64,000 bases of DNA, taken from Sphingobacteriales bacterium 50-39. GTDB lineage: Bacteria; Bacteroidota; Bacteroidia; Chitinophagales; Chitinophagaceae. Location: positions 310,001-374,000 of the forward strand of contig MKTZ01000009.1 in the NCBI GenBank assembly GCA_001898505.1, read 5' to 3'. Made by a program: the position numbers and the translations under genes. This document shows positions 1 through 8,038 of the stretch, piece by piece; positions within the stretch are counted from its first letter, which is position 1; every line of letters starts with the position of its first letter. The notes beneath the pieces are model-generated. The model saw only the letters and a list, made by a program, of their open reading frames with translations. It was not told the origin of the DNA and searched no databases.

Positions 1-1269
1 GGCCGTATCACCGAGCTGAATATTGCCGCCACCGTAAAGGACATTCGTCGTGCCCTTATCGATGCGGACGTCAACTTTAAGATAGCCAAGGACTTCACCG
101 ACGTAGTAAAAGAGAAGGCTCTTGGCCAGAAAGTGCTTACTGCCGTGAGTCCTGGTCAGCTGATGGTAAAGATCGTAAAGGACGAGCTGGCCGAGCTGAT
201 GGGCGGGCAGGAGAGTGAGCTCAACGCCAAAGGCAATCCGGCCGTCATCCTCATAGCGGGTCTGCAGGGTAGTGGTAAGACCACTTTCAGCGGCAAGCTG
301 GCCAATTACCTGAAAGGCCGTAAGGGGCTGTCTCCCATGCTGATAGCTGCCGATATCTATCGTCCGGCGGCCATCGAGCAATTGAAGGTTTTGGGTGGCC
401 AGATCGGGGTGGATGTATACAGCGAGCCGGAGAACAAGAACGCCGTCAAGATCGCCCAGGACGCCATCAAGGAAGCCCGTAGCAAGAATAAGAATGTGGT
501 GATAATAGATACTGCCGGTCGCCTGGCAGTAGATGAAGCCATGATGCAGGAGGTCGCCGCTATCAAGGCAGCTGTCAATCCCCAGGAGATCCTCTTCGTG
601 GTGGACTCCATGACCGGTCAGGACGCCGTCAATACCGCCAAAGCCTTTAATGACAGGCTGGACTTCTCCGGCGTGGTGTTGACCAAACTGGACGGTGATA
701 CCCGTGGTGGGGCCGCCATATCCATCAAATATACCGTCAACAAGCCTATAAAGTTTATCAGCAGCGGGGAAAAGATGGACACGCTGGATGTCTTCTATCC
801 AGAGCGTATGGCGCAACGTATCCTGGGGATGGGTGATATCACTACCCTTGTGGAAAAGGCGCAGGCGCAGTTTGACGAGGTGGAAGCCAAAAAGCTGGAG
901 AAGAAGATCCGGAAGAACCAGTTCGACTTCGAGGACTTCAAACAGCAGCTGGAGCAGATCAAGCGGATGGGAAATATCAAAGATCTCCTGGGTATGATAC
1001 CTGGTGTAGGCAAGGCTATGAAGGACATCGACATCAGCGACGACGCCTTCAAGGGCATCGAGGCCATCATCAATTCCATGACCCCTTACGAACGGGCCAA
1101 TCCCGACGTCATCGACCAGAGCCGCCGCAAGCGCCTGGCCAGTGGTAGTGGTAAGGATATCAATGAGATCAATGCTTTTCTCAAGCAATTTGACCAGATG
1201 AAACAGATGATGAAAATGATGAACAAAATGCCCATGGGAATGGGGAAAATGGGCATGGGCCGGAGGTAA
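1..1269 (+). CDS. ffh: Signal recognition particle GTPase Ffh (5' end outside window)
   Basis: Protein subunit of the signal recognition particle; binds signal sequences of nascent membrane and secreted proteins and docks with FtsY at the inner membrane in a GTP-dependent way. The frame is open from base 1, so most of the N domain lies outside the window; 422 residues are visible. In fragment numbering the G1 loop GLQGSGKTT is at about 87-95, G3 DTAGR at 170-174 and G4 TKLDGD at 228-233. The M domain follows, ending in a methionine-rich tail (MKQMMKMMNKMPMGMGKM) that is typical of signal-peptide binding. Nothing looks broken. The next gene is rpsP, after about 300 non-coding bases. Confidence 0.97.
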   Translation, partial: GRITELNIAATVKDIRRALIDADVNFKIAKDFTDVVKEKALGQKVLTAVSPGQLMVKIVKDELAELMGGQESELNAKGNPAVILIAGLQGSGKTTFSGKLANYLKGRKGLSPMLIAADIYRPAAIEQLKVLGGQIGVDVYSEPENKNAVKIAQDAIKEARSKNKNVVIIDTAGRLAVDEAMMQEVAAIKAAVNPQEILFVVDSMTGQDAVNTAKAFNDRLDFSGVVLTKLDGDTRGGAAISIKYTVNKPIKFISSGEKMDTLDVFYPERMAQRILGMGDITTLVEKAQAQFDEVEAKKLEKKIRKNQFDFEDFKQQLEQIKRMGNIKDLLGMIPGVGKAMKDIDISDDAFKGIEAIINSMTPYERANPDVIDQSRRKRLASGSGKDINEINAFLKQFDQMKQMMKMMNKMPMGMGKMGMGRR

Positions 1270-1286
1270 AGGGAAATAGGTGCATA

Positions 1287-1417
1287 ACGGACCCAAGGTC
1301 CGTTGTCCGAAGGACAGACATTAGACTTTTCAGGAAAACGGGGCATATTTAGTGGAGACCATTTTCCTGACATATAACTGTCAGAGAAACAGCCAGTTTG
1401 ACGGTCTCCCGAAAAGT
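1287..1417 (+). other. Structured non-coding stretch between ffh and rpsP
   Basis: No gene is seen in the 304 bases between ffh and rpsP, but the first half is rich in inverted repeats. Two tight hairpins follow ffh directly: ACGGACC-caa-GGTCCGT (1287-1303) and TGTCC-gaa-GGACA (1304-1316). A nested set follows: ACTTTTC (1325-1331) with GAAAAGT (1411-1417), inside it GGAGACC (1354-1360) with GGTCTCC (1403-1409), and inside that CTGACA-N6-TGTCAG (1367-1384). An alternative pairing TCAGGAAAA (1330-1338) with TTTTCCTGA (1362-1370) competes. There is no strong T run, so this is not a standard terminator. It may be an ffh 3' element or a small RNA; function unknown. Confidence 0.35.
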
Positions 1418-1483
1418 TAAAATTTTCCGCCGTTCATAAATTTCTGGCCTCAGGATTCGGCCAAAAGGTTTCGATTTATTATT

Positions 1484-1515
1484 TTTGAATAATTAGCAGC
1501 AGATCGCTACATTTG
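1484..1515 (+). promoter_or_regulatory. Bacteroidota-type promoter for rpsP
   Basis: A TTG (within ATTTTTG, 1481-1486) and a perfect TACATTTG (1508-1515) are separated by 21 bases, matching the Bacteroidota -33/-7 pattern. The transcript would start near 1520, about 50 bases before the rpsP start codon. This is sequence matching only. Confidence 0.65.
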
Positions 1516-1573
1516 CGGTCCAAAAAGAAAGAAGGTAACCTTATTTGTTCACGCATTTAAATTTCTATTTAAA

Positions 1574-2017
1574 ATGCCAGTTAAAATCAGACTGCAACGC
1601 CACGGGTCTAAGAAAAGGCCATTTTACTTCATCGTAGTAGCCGATGCCCGTGCGCCCAGGGATGGTAAATTCATCCAAAAGATCGGTACGTACAATCCTC
1701 TCACAGTTCCCGCTTCCGTTCAACTTGATCGCCAGAAGGCGCTTGATTGGTTGCACAAAGGTGCTCAACCCACCGACACGGTGAGAAGGATCCTCTCTTA
1801 CAAGGGAGTTCTTTACCTGAAACATTTATTGCGTGGTGTCAAATTGGGTTTATTCGATGATGCGGCTGCCATGGAGAAATTCCAGAAATGGCATTCCGAG
1901 CACGAAGCCCAAATGAAGAAACGCCAGGAAGAGAACAGAAAAGCCAAAGGCGCAGCCAGAAGAGGCGCTCCTCCGAGAAGGATGGAAAGAAAGAGCGAAG
2001 GACCTGCACAGGCTTAA
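1574..2017 (+). CDS. rpsP: 30S ribosomal protein S16
   Basis: Small-subunit ribosomal protein S16, needed for assembly of the 30S body. The 147-residue product begins [18 protein letters not shown], the conserved S16 opening, and keeps the [19 protein letters not shown] core. The last 45 or so residues are a charged Lys/Arg/Glu/Ala-rich extension beyond the usual length of about 80-90 residues, a common feature of Bacteroidota S16. Its own promoter lies upstream and a strong terminator follows at once, so it appears mostly monocistronic, although rimM follows as in many rpsP-rimM-trmD-rplS operons. trmD and rplS are not adjacent here. Confidence 0.97.
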   Translation: MPVKIRLQRHGSKKRPFYFIVVADARAPRDGKFIQKIGTYNPLTVPASVQLDRQKALDWLHKGAQPTDTVRRILSYKGVLYLKHLLRGVKLGLFDDAAAMEKFQKWHSEHEAQMKKRQEENRKAKGAARRGAPPRRMERKSEGPAQA

Positions 2018-2039
2018 GACTCAAAGATGTAATTTTTTT

Positions 2040-2070
2040 CAGGAGGTCGCGAGACCTCCTGTTTTTTTTT
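2040..2070 (+). terminator. Rho-independent terminator after rpsP
   Basis: A perfect 9-bp stem CAGGAGGTC-gcga-GACCTCCTG (2040-2061) is followed by nine T residues (2062-2070). A T/A-rich tract also precedes the stem. Confidence 0.93.
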
Positions 2071-2133
2071 CTGCACCTTCGTTGTCTGAAATGTAACTTC
2101 GGTGCTCCAAAATTTAATAATGGCCCTTCGGGC

Positions 2134-2155
2134 AACGGAGCCGTGTTCCGTTTTT
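2134..2155 (+). promoter_or_regulatory. Hairpin with T run directly before rimM
   Basis: AACGGA (2134-2139) and TCCGTT (2147-2152) form a 6-bp stem with a 7-base loop, followed by Ts and then the rimM ATG at 2158. A second small hairpin GCCC-ttc-GGGC lies at 2123-2133. It could be a weak terminator or a translation-control hairpin; no Shine-Dalgarno is visible. Confidence 0.3.
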
Positions 2156-2157
2156 GT

Positions 2158-2676
2158 ATGAGCGACAACTACCGCAATATCGGCAAATTAGTGGCCACCT
2201 TTGGCCTGCAGGGCGAGATGGTATTACAACACCGCCTTGGAAAAAAGACTGCGCTAAAGGGGCTCAAAGCCATCTTTCTCGAAGAGAAGAAAGGCGAGAT
2301 GTTACCCTGGTTCGTAGAGAGCGTGCGTGAGAAAGGGAATGAAGATGTATACATCAAGCTGGAGGGGATCGATACAAAAGAAGCGGCCCGACGGCTGGCG
2401 CAAAAAGAAGTTTGGGTGCCCGAGGCAGAGGTCGCGCAATTTGCCGGCAAGTCAGCGCCTATCTCTCTCGTGGGATATCATCTCTGGGATGGAGAGAAAG
2501 ACCTTGGCGAGATACTGGAGGTGTTTGAACAGCCGCACCAAATACTCCTCAGGATCGACCTGGATGGGAAAGAAGCATTGATACCTATCCATGAAGAGAC
2601 ACTTCGCAAGGTGGATAAGAAGGGGCGTAAGGTGTTTGTGGAATTGCCGGATGGGTTGTTGGATGTGTATCGATAG
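2158..2676 (+). CDS. rimM: 16S rRNA processing protein RimM
   Basis: Ribosome maturation factor that binds S19 and assists late folding of the 16S rRNA 3' domain. The 172-residue product starts MSDNYRNIGKLVATFGLQGE, the classic RimM N-terminal beta-barrel opening with its (K/R)hxxxhGhxGE pattern. A C-terminal PRC-barrel follows (GYHLWDGEKDLGEILEVFE ... ALIPIHEETLRKVD). The frame stays open far upstream through rpsP, but homology begins only at the ATG at 2158, which sets the start. It follows rpsP across a terminator, so it may have its own weak promoter or rely on read-through. Confidence 0.95.
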   Translation: MSDNYRNIGKLVATFGLQGEMVLQHRLGKKTALKGLKAIFLEEKKGEMLPWFVESVREKGNEDVYIKLEGIDTKEAARRLAQKEVWVPEAEVAQFAGKSAPISLVGYHLWDGEKDLGEILEVFEQPHQILLRIDLDGKEALIPIHEETLRKVDKKGRKVFVELPDGLLDVYR

Positions 2677-2720
2677 CGGTGCGGACGGAGTGTCCATGGC
2701 ATAAAAGGGTGTTTTTCCCG

Positions 2721-2764
2721 TTGACTGGCTGTGATCTAAAGATTACTTTACGCCAAAGTAATCT
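2721..2764 (+). promoter_or_regulatory. 10-bp dyad operator over a putative promoter of the peptidase cassette
   Basis: AGATTACTTT (2740-2749) and AAAGTAATCT (2755-2764) form a perfect 10-bp inverted repeat with a 5-base spacer, ending two bases before the ATG at 2766. It overlaps a possible -7 element TACTTTAC (2744-2751), which lies 20 bases after a TTG (2721-2723). The core TACT-N9-AGTA recurs upstream of dnaE2, the dinB operon and the phosphatase gene. It could be an operator or an mRNA hairpin masking the start codon; the lack of a T run argues against a terminator. Confidence 0.55.
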
Positions 2765-2765
2765 A

Positions 2766-4679
2766 ATGAAGAGCACGCACAGGCTTTTGCGGGGATATTC
2801 CCTTGACCCTGCTTTTTCAACCAAGCTGGATACAGCTACCATCAACGAAATAACCTATCGCGTCAGATGGGAATCATTAAAGCGTGGTCCGAGGGGAGAT
2901 TATTTTGAGGTCATCGATTACGATCCGGCCAGTAACTGCTATTATGACCCCGTGGATCTGGATGAAAAACACATCCTGGCACAAAATGGGCTGGACCCCA
3001 GCGAAGGCAATCCGGCTTTCCACCAGCAATTCGTCTACACTATCGCCATGACGACCCTGGAACATTTTGAGCAATCCCTGGGCAGGAAGGTCATCTGGTC
3101 CCCCCGAAAATATGATCCCAAATATCCCGAACGGAACCTGTATGTCGATACCATCCGGCTATATCCACATGCATTCCGGGATGCGAACGCCTATTATGAT
3201 CCTGAAAAAAAAGCCATTCTTTTTGGGTACTTCGAGGCAGTGGTCAATCCGCGGGGGGCCAGTCCGCAAGGCATCAACCTGCCTGGGGGTGTTATCTTTA
3301 CCTGTCTATCCCCTGATATTATTGCTCATGAGGTCACGCATGCGCTGCTGGACAGTATCCACCCCAGGTTCATCGAGAATACCAATCCAGATGTTCCCGC
3401 CTTTCATGAGGGGTTTGCCGATATTGTAGCGCTGCTTCAACGTTTCACCATCACTCCTCTTGTAGAGCATCAGATAGCGCAGACGAGAGGCAATCTTGAA
3501 GAGTACAGTTTCCTCGGCGAGCTGGCTACTCAGTTCGGCAACGCCTTACAGGGCAACCGGGGCGCTCTTAGAAGCGCCATTGGCAAATTTGATGAAAAGG
3601 GCAAATGGCAGCGGTATATCCCGGATCCCAATGATTATAAGACCATTTTCGAACCTCATGCACGGGGTGCTATATTAGTGGCAACCATATTCGATGCCTT
3701 TATCAGGCTATACAATAGTACCACCGCGGACCTGCTAAGGATCGCTACTAATGGTACGGGTATCTTACAGCCGGGTGCTATTCATCCGGACCTGGTCAAA
3801 CGTCTTGCCAACGCCGCCTGCGAGATTGCCGAGCGACTGTTACATATCTGTATCCGGGCCCTGGATTATTGCCCACCTCATGATATTACTTTTGGAGATT
3901 ACCTGCGTGCGCTGATCACAGCGGACCTCGACAGCTCCCCCAACGATATGAATGGCTACCGCCTGGCCTTGATCGAAGCCTTTAGAAGCTGGGGGATCTT
4001 TCCAGACCGTGTCAATACTTTGTCAGTCGAAAGCCTGCAATGGTCCAAGCCCGACACGCTTACCCAGCCGGAACAGAAATTACTGACCTATATTGCCCGA
4101 TTCCTGAAGGACCAGGTAAGGACCATCGTCGAGATCTCGACGATGGAGGTCAACAACAGAAAGGAGATCTTTCAACAATCCGGCGAAGTACAAAGGCTTT
4201 TGCATGAGCAGCTGCTTAGCAAAAGGAATGGCAGATTCACGGAACATCAATGGTCGAGCTTTCTGAAAAAGATCGGGCTGACCAACCAGGTACAGCATGT
4301 ACACTATGAGGATGAAATAATAACTACAGAAAAGGTCCCGAAGCTGGAAGTCCATAAGGTGAGACCGGTGTACCGTGTGGGCAGGGAAGGGAAACTGGTG
4401 GAGCAGGTGCTTGTCACGCTGACACAGACATATGTCATCGAGAACGGTACGCTTCAGGGGGCCAAGTTCAGAGGCGGCGCTACGCTGATCCTGAATATGT
4501 CCAGGAACTTCGATGTGGAATACATCATTTATAAAAATATCACCAGCCGTCACCGGTTTGTCGACCAAATGGACTATCAACAGGGGAAGACCGCCAGCTT
4601 TGTTGCCTTTAATGATTCCATGTATGAGGAGGCGGATGGTTTTGCGGCCATCAATTTTGCGCATTTGCATTTTCACTGA
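2766..4679 (+). CDS. Putative gluzincin-type zinc metallopeptidase
   Basis: A 637-residue protein of no family I can name exactly. Residues 188-192 are HEVTH, an HExxH zinc site, followed 23 residues later by FHEGFAD with Glu215, the arrangement expected for gluzincins (thermolysin-like clan) with the third ligand on a downstream helix. The N-terminal 150 residues contain a conserved-looking block (ITYRVRWESLKRGPRGDYFE) of unknown role. After the catalytic part come some 380 residues with no recognised domain. No signal peptide is seen, so it should be cytoplasmic. The start at 2766 is chosen because the dyad ends just before it; upstream residues look non-coding. It is the first gene of a tight cassette, 13 bases before the MBL-fold gene. 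Substrate unknown. Confidence 0.75.
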   Translation: MKSTHRLLRGYSLDPAFSTKLDTATINEITYRVRWESLKRGPRGDYFEVIDYDPASNCYYDPVDLDEKHILAQNGLDPSEGNPAFHQQFVYTIAMTTLEHFEQSLGRKVIWSPRKYDPKYPERNLYVDTIRLYPHAFRDANAYYDPEKKAILFGYFEAVVNPRGASPQGINLPGGVIFTCLSPDIIAHEVTHALLDSIHPRFIENTNPDVPAFHEGFADIVALLQRFTITPLVEHQIAQTRGNLEEYSFLGELATQFGNALQGNRGALRSAIGKFDEKGKWQRYIPDPNDYKTIFEPHARGAILVATIFDAFIRLYNSTTADLLRIATNGTGILQPGAIHPDLVKRLANAACEIAERLLHICIRALDYCPPHDITFGDYLRALITADLDSSPNDMNGYRLALIEAFRSWGIFPDRVNTLSVESLQWSKPDTLTQPEQKLLTYIARFLKDQVRTIVEISTMEVNNRKEIFQQSGEVQRLLHEQLLSKRNGRFTEHQWSSFLKKIGLTNQVQHVHYEDEIITTEKVPKLEVHKVRPVYRVGREGKLVEQVLVTLTQTYVIENGTLQGAKFRGGATLILNMSRNFDVEYIIYKNITSRHRFVDQMDYQQGKTASFVAFNDSMYEEADGFAAINFAHLHFH

Positions 4680-4692
4680 TAAAAAAATATTC

Positions 4693-6099
4693 ATGACCAG
4701 GAATCCCGCGGCCGTCACCGTGACGGTAAAAATGTTCGACGTAGGCGAATTGGGAGATTGCTTCTGGCTCCAGTTTGCTACCCGCGATCAGGAGAGCAAT
4801 GTGTTGATCGACTGTGGCTCGTTCCGCAATTCGGAAAAGTCCAAGACCAGATTAAATAAGATAGCCGGCTATATCAGGAACCAGCTGAATGACCGGCAGC
4901 TGGATGTAGTAGTGGGCACCCATCAGCACAATGACCATGTATCCGGATTTGTCCACTGTGAAAAGATATTTACCGGAATGGTCGACCAAACCTGGCTGTC
5001 CTGGCTGGACAACCCCAGGGACCAGTTGGCAAGGTCTATAAAGAAGGACCAGCTGAACCTGGTGGATACGGTCAGCAAGCTGCAATCCAGGCTACCCGCC
5101 ACATCATCAGCCGGGCAGATATTAAAGGATGTGTTGGGATTCTATGCCGCCAGTGGAGAGGATGAGGATGGCGGCGGCCCGGAACTTCCTGCCAGGGGTA
5201 TTGAGATATTAAAGCAGCTGCCTGAAAAGGAGGTTCGATATCTCAGTCCGGGTGATATTTTGCCTCTCCCCGGTATGCCGACGGATGCCGTACGTGTATA
5301 TGTTCTTGGTCCACCACGTAACCAGACGCTCCTGTTCGATAAGGACCCAAAAAAGACGGAGACCTACGACCCGAATCTGGCATTTGCCAATATCAATGCC
5401 AAACGGTTTTTATCTGCGTTGGAGAACAATACATCGGATGGCTCCGACAGGGCAGAGAAACAATTCCCATTCAGCTCAACGCATAAAAAGAGCGAGGCAA
5501 AGGCCCACCCGGAGATGGTAGCCCTTTATAAAAGAGAGCCCTGGCGGATGATAGAGGACGACTGGATGCAGACAGCTTCCAGGTTGGCGCTGTACCTGGA
5601 CTCCTATACCAATAACAGCAGCCTGGTACTTGCTTTCGAACTGGTAAAGTCCGGCAAGATCCTGTTGTTTGCTGCTGACGCACAGACGGGCAACTGGCTG
5701 TCCTGGGATGATATCAAATGGAAAGGGGTGACGGGCACCTTTTCCACAGAGGCGCTGCTCCGGAATACTGTCCTGTATAAGGTAGGGCATCACGGAAGCC
5801 ATAATGCTACATTGGTAAAGGCCCTGGAATCCATGGAGCACTCTGAGCTGGTGGCAATGATCCCGGTGTGCAAGACGGATCCGAACATCACAAAAAAGAA
5901 TGGGTGGAAGATGCCCGCCAAGAACTTATACAAGCGACTAAAGGAAAAGACGGGGTACAGGGTATTGCGTATGGACGACGGATACGCGGATGGCTGTGAC
6001 CCACAAAAGAACAAAGGAAAGACCAAATGGAAGAGCCTTCCCTATCAACCACGATTTGACGAAAAGAACTTCTTTGTGGAGTATACTGTAACGGGATGA
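4693..6099 (+). CDS. MBL-fold hydrolase, ComEC/Rec2-like beta-lactamase domain
   Basis: A 468-residue metallo-beta-lactamase-fold protein. The opening MFDVGELGDCFWLQF and LIDCGS are typical of the stand-alone relative of the ComEC hydrolase domain. The metal site is HQHNDH (His77, His79, Asp81, His82), the bridging Asp is about 329 in LLFAADAQTGNW, and the late motif is GHHGSHNA (about 365-372). There are no membrane segments or signal peptide, so it is a soluble enzyme; related domains cleave phosphodiester bonds, but the substrate here is unknown. A roughly 120-residue insert separates the first metal motif from the rest. The ATG at 4693 lies 13 bases after the peptidase stop, and its stop overlaps the next possible start as ATGA, so the genes are co-transcribed. 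Confidence 0.85.
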   Translation: MTRNPAAVTVTVKMFDVGELGDCFWLQFATRDQESNVLIDCGSFRNSEKSKTRLNKIAGYIRNQLNDRQLDVVVGTHQHNDHVSGFVHCEKIFTGMVDQTWLSWLDNPRDQLARSIKKDQLNLVDTVSKLQSRLPATSSAGQILKDVLGFYAASGEDEDGGGPELPARGIEILKQLPEKEVRYLSPGDILPLPGMPTDAVRVYVLGPPRNQTLLFDKDPKKTETYDPNLAFANINAKRFLSALENNTSDGSDRAEKQFPFSSTHKKSEAKAHPEMVALYKREPWRMIEDDWMQTASRLALYLDSYTNNSSLVLAFELVKSGKILLFAADAQTGNWLSWDDIKWKGVTGTFSTEALLRNTVLYKVGHHGSHNATLVKALESMEHSELVAMIPVCKTDPNITKKNGWKMPAKNLYKRLKEKTGYRVLRMDDGYADGCDPQKNKGKTKWKSLPYQPRFDEKNFFVEYTVTG

Positions 6100-6371
6100 T
6101 CTTTTACATGAACAAAACTCATGACCATAAAACTTTTATCATGGAAAAAACTGAAAAAATAGAGATCCTTTCCTATACTTATATGAAGGGTGGTAAAAAA
6201 CATAAGGCTACGGCCAGAAAGCCGGGCCCGTCGAAAGGTATCGCTGCCGTCAGCGCGGAAGTAAATTGTAACTGCGGCTCGCAAAAATGTGTGAATGGGA
6301 AGGTATGGCGTTGCCTGCCGCTGGACAATGAGGGCACCTGCGCCTGGTTTATCTCCGATGAAAATTGTTAA
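6096..6371 (+). CDS. Small six-cysteine protein of unknown function
   Basis: A 91-residue product if translation starts at the ATG overlapping the MBL stop (ATGA), or 76 residues from the ATG at 6141 (MEKTEKIEIL). The N-terminal half is basic and free of Cys (MKGGKKHKATARKPGPSK). The last 35 residues hold six cysteines spaced C-x1-C-x4-C-x7-C-x8-C-x8-C, with two Trp. No signal peptide or membrane segment is present. The spacing could bind a metal or form three disulfides; a peptide precursor with an N-terminal leader is another possibility. Lying between a hydrolase and a secreted protein in a compact operon, it is likely expressed with the neighbouring peptidase. The function is not recognised. 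Confidence 0.6.
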   Translation: MIFYMNKTHDHKTFIMEKTEKIEILSYTYMKGGKKHKATARKPGPSKGIAAVSAEVNCNCGSQKCVNGKVWRCLPLDNEGTCAWFISDENC

Positions 6372-6387
6372 CCTTAACCTTATTGCT

Positions 6388-8010
6388 ATGAGACATGCAT
6401 TGATATGCGTGCTGTCCCTTTTTGTATATGGGATCGCCTATGGCCAGACCTTTACAGAATCTTTTGTAGCCTGTGGAAAAAGCTATACGGCCATCTGTGA
6501 ACAAAAAGAGGGTAATTCCATCAAGGTGACGATAAAGGATGGAATGGATGATTCTATCAATTCGGGATTTACAGTAAGCACTGATGATCTGGATGTATTT
6601 GCTTCCGCCTTCAAACGCGCTTTTATGGCCTTGCGTACTCCACCTGATACGGACTGTAATGCGGGTGAGCAATCCAGGGTACAGGCCTATGCACGAAACC
6701 TCTTTATTCATTTTAAAGCATCCCTGGACACGGGCTCGTTCGACCTGCAGGCCGCTACGTTCCGGGTAAAGGATTCCTTATATGTCTATGCTAAAACCTG
6801 TGATACCTGCAGATACCACCGCTCGGCCAACAAATACCGGATACTCATGGTGAAAGTAGAGATCAACCAGGGATATATAGAGAATATAAAGGCTTATGTC
6901 TCCATTAATGGCAAAACCTTTTATTATACCAATAACTATGGCATAGGCATCTCCTCCAAGACCAATTTTGATAATTTTTCCAATATCAAGCTGTTTGAGA
7001 TATATTCATCGCCTTACTCCAGGGACACGGGGCGTATCCATTATTATATCATGTTGAACAATCTGATAGATTATGATTTTGATCTGGCTGTGGACAGGCG
7101 TGATTATAGCCCTAAGAATATTTCTTTTACGCTCAATGGAGGGGAAAGCATAAAGCTTTTCAAAGAAGAGACAAAGAAACTGTTCGAGGCGCATATTTTT
7201 ACCGACTTCATCGGGCTCAGCGATAATAAGCCGAATGGTCTCGTGCAGACGGAGGTCAGTAAAAAGATCAACCTGAATACCGTGCAGTTCCAATCCGGCC
7301 GGCTGCTTTACAAAGCGTTCAAGAGCTATGGATTTCTGCAGTATGTCGAGCCGATAGTATCCATTTCGAAATTAGAGCAGCACAATAAACATCTTATATT
7401 GGGGGACCTGGATTCCATCCGCCTGAATCCCGGCGCCACGGATACTTCCACTTTTTCCCATAGGAAACATCGATATGCTACCCCATTGGACCTCTATCAG
7501 TACCAGAGCTTTTCAGGGGGACTGAATGCAAATATTTTATTCCTGAGCAACCATGATCTTAAATACACGTTTTTCCTGAATGCAGGCGCTAGGCTTGGGA
7601 TCACACAGGTGCGGGATTCCGGCACCACCATAAACAATGGGGTGATCACGAAGACAGGACTGAGTTCTGAATATTCCGTCAATACGCTGCAATTTTATCC
7701 CGAGGCAATCATCAATTTCCTGCCGGAAGAAAGATTCAGTCTCAGTCTCTCGCAGAGATTTGTCTATATGGGAGTATTCAGCAGTGCGGTACAATCTGTG
7801 ACCTTTGACAAGAACGATCCGGCAAAGGTCTATGCGAAAGGACATCAATGGCTGACCATTTCCGAACTGCTGGTGACCATCCAGGTCAATGATAATTCCA
7901 AGCTCTTTGGCCGTCTGCGATTCAATGGGGAATTGTCCAATTTGCAGAACAATTTCGCACAGGTGCAGGTGGGGTATTCGGTGTATATCCTGGGAAATTC
8001 GAAGAAATAG
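6388..8010 (+). CDS. Secreted beta-rich protein, possibly outer-membrane
   Basis: A 540-residue protein with a clear signal peptide if started at the ATG at 6388 (MRHALICVLSLFVYGIAYG, cleavage before QTF). An ATG at 6358 overlapping the previous gene is possible but would bury the signal. No known domain is recognised in the N-terminal 350 residues, which include two short Cys pairs (CGKSYTAIC and CDTC). The C-terminal 170 residues alternate hydrophobic and polar residues and end in VQVGYSVYILGN, resembling an outer-membrane beta-barrel or a barrel-like domain. It is the last gene of the peptidase/MBL/Cys-rich cassette, 16 bases after it. It may be the surface component of that system, but this is inference. 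Confidence 0.6.
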   Translation: MRHALICVLSLFVYGIAYGQTFTESFVACGKSYTAICEQKEGNSIKVTIKDGMDDSINSGFTVSTDDLDVFASAFKRAFMALRTPPDTDCNAGEQSRVQAYARNLFIHFKASLDTGSFDLQAATFRVKDSLYVYAKTCDTCRYHRSANKYRILMVKVEINQGYIENIKAYVSINGKTFYYTNNYGIGISSKTNFDNFSNIKLFEIYSSPYSRDTGRIHYYIMLNNLIDYDFDLAVDRRDYSPKNISFTLNGGESIKLFKEETKKLFEAHIFTDFIGLSDNKPNGLVQTEVSKKINLNTVQFQSGRLLYKAFKSYGFLQYVEPIVSISKLEQHNKHLILGDLDSIRLNPGATDTSTFSHRKHRYATPLDLYQYQSFSGGLNANILFLSNHDLKYTFFLNAGARLGITQVRDSGTTINNGVITKTGLSSEYSVNTLQFYPEAIINFLPEERFSLSLSQRFVYMGVFSSAVQSVTFDKNDPAKVYAKGHQWLTISELLVTIQVNDNSKLFGRLRFNGELSNLQNNFAQVQVGYSVYILGNSKK

Positions 8011-8013
8011 GTT

Positions 8014-8033
8014 CTGATAGATCAGTACCTTTG
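8014..8033 (+). promoter_or_regulatory. -7 element and CTGAT/ATCAG dyad directly before dinB
   Basis: TACCTTTG (8026-8033) is a perfect -7 box ending 5 bases before the dinB ATG at 8039, so the transcript would begin at or next to the start codon. Immediately upstream lies CTGAT-AG-ATCAG (8014-8025), a 5-bp dyad placed where a repressor would block polymerase. No clear -33 element is seen. Confidence 0.55.
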
Positions 8034-8038
8034 CGGGT

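Noticed and set aside
1888-2157. N-terminal extension of rimM overlapping rpsP
   Set aside because: It crosses a strong terminator and rpsP codons, and RimM homology begins at 2158.
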